A stretch of 64,000 nt of DNA from the NCBI GenBank assembly GCA_025024175.1, contig QCXZ01000001.1, positions 35,210,942 to 35,274,941 on the forward strand, given 5' to 3'. This document shows positions 57,935 to 64,000 of this stretch, piece by piece. The translations under genes and the position numbers were made by a program. Numbering within the stretch: the stretch's first letter is position 1; each line of letters opens with the position of its first letter. Under the pieces are notes generated by a model. The model saw nothing but the letters and a program-made list of their open reading frames with translations, ran no database searches and was not told the origin of the DNA. Source of the DNA: Rhyzopertha dominica (taxonomy: Eukaryota; Arthropoda; Insecta; Coleoptera; Bostrichidae).

Positions 57935-59174
57935 GGGTATTTGCCACGTATTNATATTTTATTAAATTGCATATCAATAGGTAGCATCTAATCCACAAAA
58001 TAGCAGTGACAGCTTATAAATTCGAAAAAATGGATCGTAAGGTGTATTTCTAATATTAAAAATGTGAATATTTAAAGGGACCGCCAGAACGCGAACATAT
58101 TGGTCGTGACGTCAGGTGTCTTGTAAACGGCCGCTTGTTTACATCGGGTCAGCGTGTCATGCGTCAGCCTCAACCCGTCAATTTATTAGTTTGTTGTTTG
58201 CGTTCATTTTGGGCAAGCGAATTAAAATACGCCAAGAAAAAGTGAAATACTTATGACTTCTGAAGGCAAGTTCATTGTAATGGAATTTGTGTACAACGAT
58301 GAGGAACGTAAAAGCGACAAGCAACAGCATAAGTGAACTTCTTATCAAATTAACGTAGCATTGATAATTTGATTACAGTGGGTTGTTGGAAACATACTAT
58401 TTGTAAACATAAAAATGTACCCTAAACTTGACATTTATTTTAGAGGTCAGAATAAATATAAATTGTCATTTACTTTCGGGGTTCTTTTGGCTCGTTTCCG
58501 GTCTGGCTAACAGTCGAATATATGGAGAACAACGTTGTTCTTTATTATAATATTTCCCTCTATCAACTTAAAACGCATATAATTTTTCATATCCTCTTTA
58601 AGCTATAACAAAATGGAAACTGAATAGTATACACTTATAACCCCAAAAAGAACAATAAAACTTACAGTAAGAATTAAAAAGATCTTCACAACAGAAAAAC
58701 AAACTTTGCGATTTCGGCATATCACGTTTAGGGGCCTTAAACAACTTTTTCATACGTTGATAATCTCGAGGAACGGTTACAAAATTTTGTTAGCTATACT
58801 GACTGAAGTACTTTTATAACCATGTACAAAACAACACTTGTTTTGTCTTCCATACAGAATAGATGCTTGTAAAACTACACAAATCACTTTTTGGTGCGAC
58901 CTCTTACACCGTCCTTTCAAAAAACACCACACAAAAGCTTTTCCAATACAAGAATGATACTACACCATTAAACAGCACGCTCCTCGGCAATGTTTACATG
59001 ACACTTGACGTCACGAGTTGGATAGAAGCGTTTTGGCGGTGACTCCTAAGATTCGAATTTCAGACCTGAAATTCTCTACCTACAAATATTTTTTTGTTTT
59101 TCTTAGTATGGCGTACGATATATATGCACTTCAAGATTCATTTTACGTAATTTTCAAAAATAGTGATAATACCC
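57935..59174 (-). mobile_element. THAP-domain transposon, copy 2 (complete ends)
   Basis: It begins GGGTATTTGCCAC and ends GTGATAATACCC, short imperfect terminal inverted repeats, flanked by AATT (57931-57934 and 59175-59178). About 145 bp inside lies a second, longer inverted repeat of about 50 bp: CCGCCAGAACGCG...GTGACGTCAGGTGTCTTGTAAAC at 58081-58130, with its complement ending GCGTTTTGGCGG at 59039. The only coding content is a THAP-like exon pair, so it is non-autonomous or an internal-deletion derivative. A truncated copy is at 3007-3930. The superfamily is unclear: THAP occurs in P and Kolobok elements, but the AATT duplication fits neither. Confidence 0.78.
58555..58885 (-). pseudogene. 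THAP-like zinc finger gene fragment, copy 2
   Basis: The minus strand has CCFVHGYKSTSV, the VTVPRDYQRMKKLFKAPKRD basic block and SLFFCCEDLFN, then an intron-like stretch with TGTAAGTTTT and TTGTTATAG ends, and KEDMKNYMRFKLIEGNIIIK. A one-base loss before VTVPRD breaks the frame. The second zinc ligand Cys is Tyr here and Asp in copy 1; the His of EDH is Leu. The two copies therefore carry different damage to the finger. Confidence 0.65.
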
Positions 59175-59784
59175 AATTGGATTTTCTATATAATACCAAA
59201 ATTTAAAAAAAAATCGTACGAACAGGGTCCAAAATACGTTTTTTGGAAATAGTTCGTAAATGTCAAAATTTTGGATAAATTCTCTAAGACACTTTTTGTG
59301 AGAAATTATATTTCCTATCTGATGGTATTTTGATTTTTTGAATATATATTGAATATATTCGGAGATATTTAGGAAAAACCGTTTTCTTTAAGTGCCGTTT
59401 TTTTGCTAATATCTCCTAAACAATTTGCTCCACCGAAAATTTATAATGGCGACTAATACTCGCAGTTATATTACTAATCACATACTAAAACGAAAAAAAT
59501 AAAAATTTGCAAAAAGGATGGTTAACCCCCAATTTCGCCCCTTTCCCGGTACCCTACTTACCCCAAAACAATAGGTCGCTTTGGGTTGTTGAGATCTATA
59601 CGTTTGCCAAATTTTAAGTTCATATATTAAGTCTCGAACGTTATCGTGTCCACAAACAAAACCACAGACACACCGACAAGAAATTTTTTTGCTCAAATTT
59701 TGTTTTTTTACGTTTTCGACCATTTAAAGCAAATGAGCAAAGTTTTTTCGCGTACAATACTTCCCATCCGTTGGTTGTGGAAGT

Positions 59785-60385
59785 AAAATTGCTTCTTCTT
59801 CAGTTAATACAGTTGCAATTATTACAACTGTATTCAAACTGAGCTGATGGTTGTCGGTGCGCGCTGGTCTTCGCTAAATGCTTGGTGGGCGCTGGTCAAC
59901 ATTTCACTGGGCAGTGCTGGGACGTACCGCACTGGTACATACGTGCTGATTAGATGTGGGACAACCTTTATTAAAGTCAAAAGATCGCAAAGTCGCTTTT
60001 ACACAAGACTTAATAAGAGGATCTATGCTCTATACTCCAGTAAATATGTAACTAAGGTACAAACATCAAGTTTGACATAGAACAATTATTATTGAGTGTT
60101 CTACAATATGTCAATCAGTATAAATAAGTGGCTTTAATATCAATTTATTTCAGCTTATTACTATTTGTTAAGATCAGTTTTTATAGGAATATTAAATGTA
60201 ACTAGAAACTCTGCTTTCCGCAAGAATTTTGTACAGTAATGAAGCTTTAATTGTCTACTATGTACCTACTCAACATAACGCATTCTTTCATAATAATATT
60301 TTGATTGGTATCTCATAACGCGTGGGTGGGAGAGATGGTAGCTGTCGTGTTAAAGACATCAGCGACTACATTAGATAACCATAAG
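59785..60385. other. No recognisable gene
   Basis: A frame at 59847-60080 (77 codons) is moderately GC-rich at its start, with repeated GCGCTGGTC and GGCGCTGG words, but has no domain signature. Confidence 0.35.
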
Positions 60386-60660
60386 AGGGACGTTTACCTA
60401 GAGCGAAGCGTGTCATTTTAAGCACCTATCGTTTTACATTTTACCGAGTTATTCGAAACTTTTTCGAAGTGAAATTTCGACATGCCAATGACAAAGATGT
60501 AGCTACAACGTAGAGTTCGAGTTTTTTCTGAATTTAGTACGGTAATGTAAATATTTGTTCTTATATTTTGCTTAAAAATGCGTATTTTTGGCTATTTCTC
60601 GAAAACTACGGCACATTAACGAAAAATTCGAACTCCACGTTGTAGCTACATATTTCTTTG
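60386..60660. repeat. Dispersed repeat with internal inverted segment, copy 1
   Basis: 60388-60545 matches 63840-64000 closely in the same orientation (GCGTTTACCTAGAGCGAA..., TCATTTTAAGCACCTA..., GATGTAGCTACAACGTAGAG). Within copy 1, 60493-60526 is the approximate complement of 60621-60660 (TCGAACTCCACGTTGTAGCT), so the element folds back. No coding sequence. Confidence 0.75.
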
Positions 60661-61012
60661 TACAGCACCAAAAACATGAGCACCATAAATGAGTAAAAAC
60701 ATTCAAAAAATCTAAAACCGTAAACCCTTTCGCACGAGTCGCGGAAGGCGAAAGCCCATCCCCACCAGGTCCGTCGCGTGGTATCCAGTGAAGAGTGAGG
60801 CTAAGATACAAACCTGTCGGGAATGATCGAGCGGTAAACGATTTATTCCGATATGACTGGATTTCTAAGATTGTATGTCTAATTACACGTGACAAGTTTA
60901 ATGTTAAAAGCTCTTCCACATTAATTTACTGTCTGCTGAAGCAATGGGGAGGCGGAAGGAAAATTATTATAAAAGTTCCTCCAGAAATCGTAGTCGACCT
61001 GGAGTTAGAATG
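60661..61012 (+). other. Unidentified open frame with downstream AATAAA
   Basis: A frame at 60795-61013 gives YDWISKIVCLITRDKF, then KSSSTLIYCLLKQWGGGRKI and ends PPEIVVDLELE before TGA. An AATAAA lies at about 61040. The C-terminal mix of hydrophobic and acidic residues looks more protein-like than most frames here. I recognise no family and see no matching upstream exon. A terminal exon of a host gene or a mobile-element gene is possible. Confidence 0.3.
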
Positions 61013-61778
61013 AAATGTTATATAGTTCATATTTACAGAAATAAATGGGTTATTCCATATTTTGAATAACCTGGTATAATATCATAGTAAGTTACTAATA
61101 TCATGCTTACTTTTTTATGCACACACTATAGTCAGCAATTTTCCGAATATTAGTTTAGCCCGTCTGTTGCTCGTACGATCTTTGCGTGATTTCAACCTAT
61201 CGGCTACCCTCTTACGTCCCATATCCCGCTGGTAATACGGGTTGCATAGTTTACATTTCTGCCCGATCGCTCCAAGTAAATGCCCCTCTTAAAGATAAAT
61301 CCAAATATACTTTAATAAAATGAACATAAAAAATATATAAATCAGGTTTCACCTGCTTTCAATTTACTACTACTTCTATTTAATAAGATTTTCTTGGTAG
61401 CACCATTTTAATATATTTAATATTTCCAAATATCGTGTTTTAATTCTCGTAAGGCCTTCCTTAAATTGTCAATCGGATGTTCTGCTTCTTGTGAGCTGTT
61501 TGTGGGATTTCCATTTCCAGTTGAAATGACTCAGAACTTAAATCCTTACCATTTTCCGAGATTCTGTGTCCGTTATACTTGCAGAAGTCGTAAGTTGTGA
61601 ATCCATACTCAAACCGCACTCGCATACTGTATTTCCTATAGTAAATCTGGAGTACCATTCCATTTTCCGGTCATCTTTATTACTCTCAAACTGATTTGTA
61701 GAAAAATGAGCCTACACTCTGTATAGTATAGAGTAATTNATGATGTAAAAGTAACTTACCGCATATTTTTTTAACACC
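61013..61778. other. No recognisable feature
   Basis: A 65-codon minus-strand frame at 61461-61658 shows no signature. One N base lies at 61739. Confidence 0.4.
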
Positions 61779-61986
61779 AAAAGCATTGTAAAAGTTCAAA
61801 TTTCCAAAACCGCGCCTAGGAAATTATTTCTACTTACACATTTATTTAACAGCCCTACTTTCTACATAGCGTATAAGTAGCATCCACTTCCTATGATTCC
61901 GATTATAGAGCTCAAAAATAAATGTGTAAGTAGAAATAATCCCATATGCGCGGCTTCTGGGATATGAATTTTTATAATGTGTCCGG
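61779..61986. repeat. Hairpin with about 70-bp arms
   Basis: 61779-61849 is the imperfect complement of 61916-61986. The outer halves share ATAAATGTGTAAGTAGAAAT exactly; the inner parts are more diverged. The loop is about 66 bp. Probably a small inverted-repeat MITE. Confidence 0.75.
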
Positions 61987-63837
61987 GGTTATTTTACCCC
62001 CAGGATTTTATAGGAATGTGAAGACATAGATTATTTGTGTTGCAAGCGTGTTTAATATAATACATACATTGCATGTAACCCACGCCTATGTCCGTTCTTG
62101 TAACTTCACATCAAAATTCTAAATCAAAATTTTACTGCTCAGTAACTTTCACACCGGTCCAAACTCGTAAGGTGGTAGCTACACTGGTGAGTTGTTTTCA
62201 TAAAAAATTACATTACACACGGATTACTAAGTTTATATGATTACTTAATTTATACCGCCTCCCAAAAATAATTTAATAATTTGGCAACAGTTTTTGAATT
62301 GCAAGTAATTCAATCAGTTCCATCTGATCTACCATGTATTACAAAAAGATATTGCTAGATAGCCCAAGATTTGTTTGTCGTACAACCTTTAAGCGCATAT
62401 TCGAATCAAGAAAAAATAATGGGATTTGTGCATATTTGCATCTGGTGATTCTGCTGGGTGAATGCGAGACATGCCATCGTTGGCAATTATCTGATCAGGA
62501 AGCAACATTAAGATTGTTTGTCCTCTCCCAGAATCATTTAAATTCCAAACTGACCTACCAGCACACGCAAGGCATTGTACTGGACAGCATTTTTACTTGG
62601 TGCACTGCACGCGCTACGGTTGCAGTAACGGCATTGTCAAGCGACTTCTTGGAAACAAAAACTCGTATCGCTGCACATCGGAGACTGTTACTGGTATGCC
62701 AGTTTTAAAAATTCAATTTGCTACTCTGTGCTAGCTATACAAACACTTAGCTAACACAATCTGTATTATACTTTCTGGATTGTTTGCACGAAAGCTTAAA
62801 TAAAGTAGTTTAAACGTATGTATTTTTTCCATCTCCTTTTTCATTGGTGATGAGGAATAAACTGTTTTATTCAACAGAATAATGTANGGTATCTTGGCAA
62901 CTATTAATGCTAGAGCGTTGCAGTTTCGACATTACTGTATTCAGCTGTATGTACCATTACCATTTTTGTATCGTCTTTTGTTTTAAACCCATAGCCAACT
63001 TTTGAAAAATGTAACATTTCTTCAGTTTTCAATATCTCGATTGTCCTTGTAGGCACAAAAAGACAGTAGAGACATTTTTTATTGATATTTTTATTCTGAA
63101 TCCAGTGGCCTACTCAGATTTTTTNGGNGGGCGCATTTTAGGGATATAAGACAACCTTACATTTTTTCACTGGAAACTATAGTTGGTTTTGCTATGGTTC
63201 AAAAGATCTATTTTTTCTGATTAAGAAAATGTATACATTGTTATCTTTACTAATTTTGGTATTATTCCAATTTTTGTAATAATTTAATGAGTTTTTACGT
63301 TTTTCGTTAAAATGGATGTAAATACTATATAAAATAAATGTATGAGCGCTCTCAGGAGTCTTATGTATGTATTCAAATACGCATGCAATGGCTTAAAAAT
63401 TTTATTTAATAATACAAATTATATCGTGTGGAGTGGTGGCATTCGACCCGAGAGGACGTGTTTTTGAGCGCTATGAAGTGACTACCTAAGATCTGAGTGT
63501 TTGTTTTAATTTGTGATTAAAAAAGACTACAATCGGCACACATTAATTAAAAGTGAATGGCGATTGGGTGTACGTATGTGCCGTATGTCGTTTGTTGGGC
63601 TGGCCAGCAAGAAAGGAGAGTAGAGGGGTTCAACGCCGATCACGCCAACATTAGCCGGTGTTTTGATAAGCAGCTAAGTTTTAGTATAATTGCATATAAC
63701 AGGAACATAATTTGTCTCATAAATAATAACAATTTCCCAAATTCAATATCAGATATGTCTATTTTCTTTTAGAATAAATGTAGCAGCATCATACAAAATT
63801 TTGCTTCTTACGGTGTCGGAGGGCAAATAGCAGACCC
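61987..63837. other. No gene recognised; one 124-codon open frame
   Basis: The frame 62334-62708 (124 codons, ending LLLVCQF) is the longest here; it contains CETCHRW but no family pattern I know. At about 63105 the sequence CAGTGGCCTACTCAGATTTT followed by a G-run (two N bases) resembles the CAGTGGCGTAGCCAG-type end of hAT elements, but no second end or transposase is seen. The frame at 63557-63772 is unidentified. Confidence 0.35.
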
Positions 63838-63839
63838 TT

Positions 63840-64000
63840 AAGAGGGGCGTTTACCTAGAGCGAATCGGGTCATTTTAAGCACCTACCGTTTTACATTTTA
63901 CCGAGTTATTCAAAACTTTTTCGAAGTGTAATTTCGACATGGCCATGACAAAAGATGTAGCTACAACGTAGAGTTCGAGTTTTATCTGAATTTGGTACGG
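63840..64000. repeat. Dispersed repeat, copy 2, cut by the window end
   Basis: Same orientation as 60388-60545, with about 10 scattered differences visible. It runs off the window at GAATTTGGTACGG, so its inverted half, if present, is not visible. Confidence 0.85.

Larger units (their letters stand above)
57709..59784 (-). mobile_element. Family A short TIR element, copy 3, split by a THAP element
   Basis: Ends are TACTTCCATATCCAATTG at 57709 and GTTGGTTGTGGAAGTA at 59784, matching copies 1 and 2. The element is opened at 57934/59175 by the 1240-bp THAP element, which carries AATT on both sides. Without the insertion it is about 830 bp. Confidence 0.8.

Noticed and set aside
62334..62708. 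124-codon frame as a host gene
   Set aside because: No domain, splice context or conserved motif; length alone is weak evidence in this window.
63105..63145. hAT-type terminus CAGTGGCCTACTCAG
   Set aside because: Suggestive of a CAGTGGCGTAGCCAG end but mutated, with N bases, no partner end and no transposase; kept only as a note.
1..64000. Search for CRISPR arrays, rRNA, tRNA and operon-like gene strings
   Set aside because: No regularly spaced short repeats, no tRNA B-box with a matching cloverleaf and no rRNA core sequences were seen; introns and element types point to an animal genome.

Overview
The window looks like a stretch of an insect (at least arthropod) nuclear genome. It is AT-rich, has very low coding density and contains short GT-AG introns of about 54-63 bp. 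Almost everything recognisable is transposable-element DNA of kinds common in insects: hAT, Tc1/mariner-related DNA transposons, Penelope-like elements, non-LTR retrotransposons, a Ty3/gypsy remnant, THAP-domain transposons, MITEs and foldback elements. I found no convincing host gene, tRNA, rRNA or CRISPR array. The species cannot be named from the sequence. Scattered single N bases suggest a draft assembly.

Layout. 1-7.4 kb: mostly unrecognised DNA with a LINE 3' scrap (1.96-2.23 kb), a truncated THAP element (3.0-3.9 kb) and a candidate lone THAP exon (5.63 kb). 7.37-10.11 kb: a complete but mutated hAT transposon with an 8-bp target duplication, followed directly by a decayed mariner remnant (10.19-10.64 kb). 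13.77-18.80 kb: a giant inverted repeat; its arms carry three younger insertions (a hairpin element in the left arm, a 952-bp foldback and a 370-bp MITE in the right arm), and the opposite arm preserves each empty site. 20.17-22.56 kb: a decayed Penelope-like element bracketed by a 30-bp inverted repeat. 25-25.6 kb: a repeat cluster. 28.4-29.05 kb: copy 1 of a short terminal-inverted-repeat family (family A). 29.1-30.6 kb: a gypsy pol remnant split by a folded LINE-related insertion. 31-33 kb: a decayed LINE. 33.57-36.70 kb: two Penelope copies head-to-head as a 3.1-kb palindrome. 36.84-44.09 kb: a nest in which a foldback element is hit by a MITE and by a TA-flanked 5.9-kb element, itself hit by an IS630/Tc1/mariner-type transposon with about 330-bp terminal repeats and a near-intact transposase. 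46-49.3 kb: LTR-like direct repeats and LINE pieces. 50.2-52.7 kb: mariner remnants. 52.9-53.7 and 57.7-59.8 kb: family A copies 2 and 3, the latter split by a second THAP element. 54.8-56.8 kb: a decayed ZMYM-type hAT. 60.4-64 kb: small hairpin and dispersed repeats.

The transposases and reverse transcriptases do not work together as a pathway; they are independent mobile-element genes. The nesting gives a relative order: family A before the THAP element; giant inverted repeat before the foldback and MITE; foldback before the TA element, and that before the long-TIR transposon. The youngest-looking coding element is the long-TIR transposon at 38.9-42.0 kb, whose transposase is disrupted mainly by two single-base frame changes. 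Family names come from recognised motifs, not from database searches.
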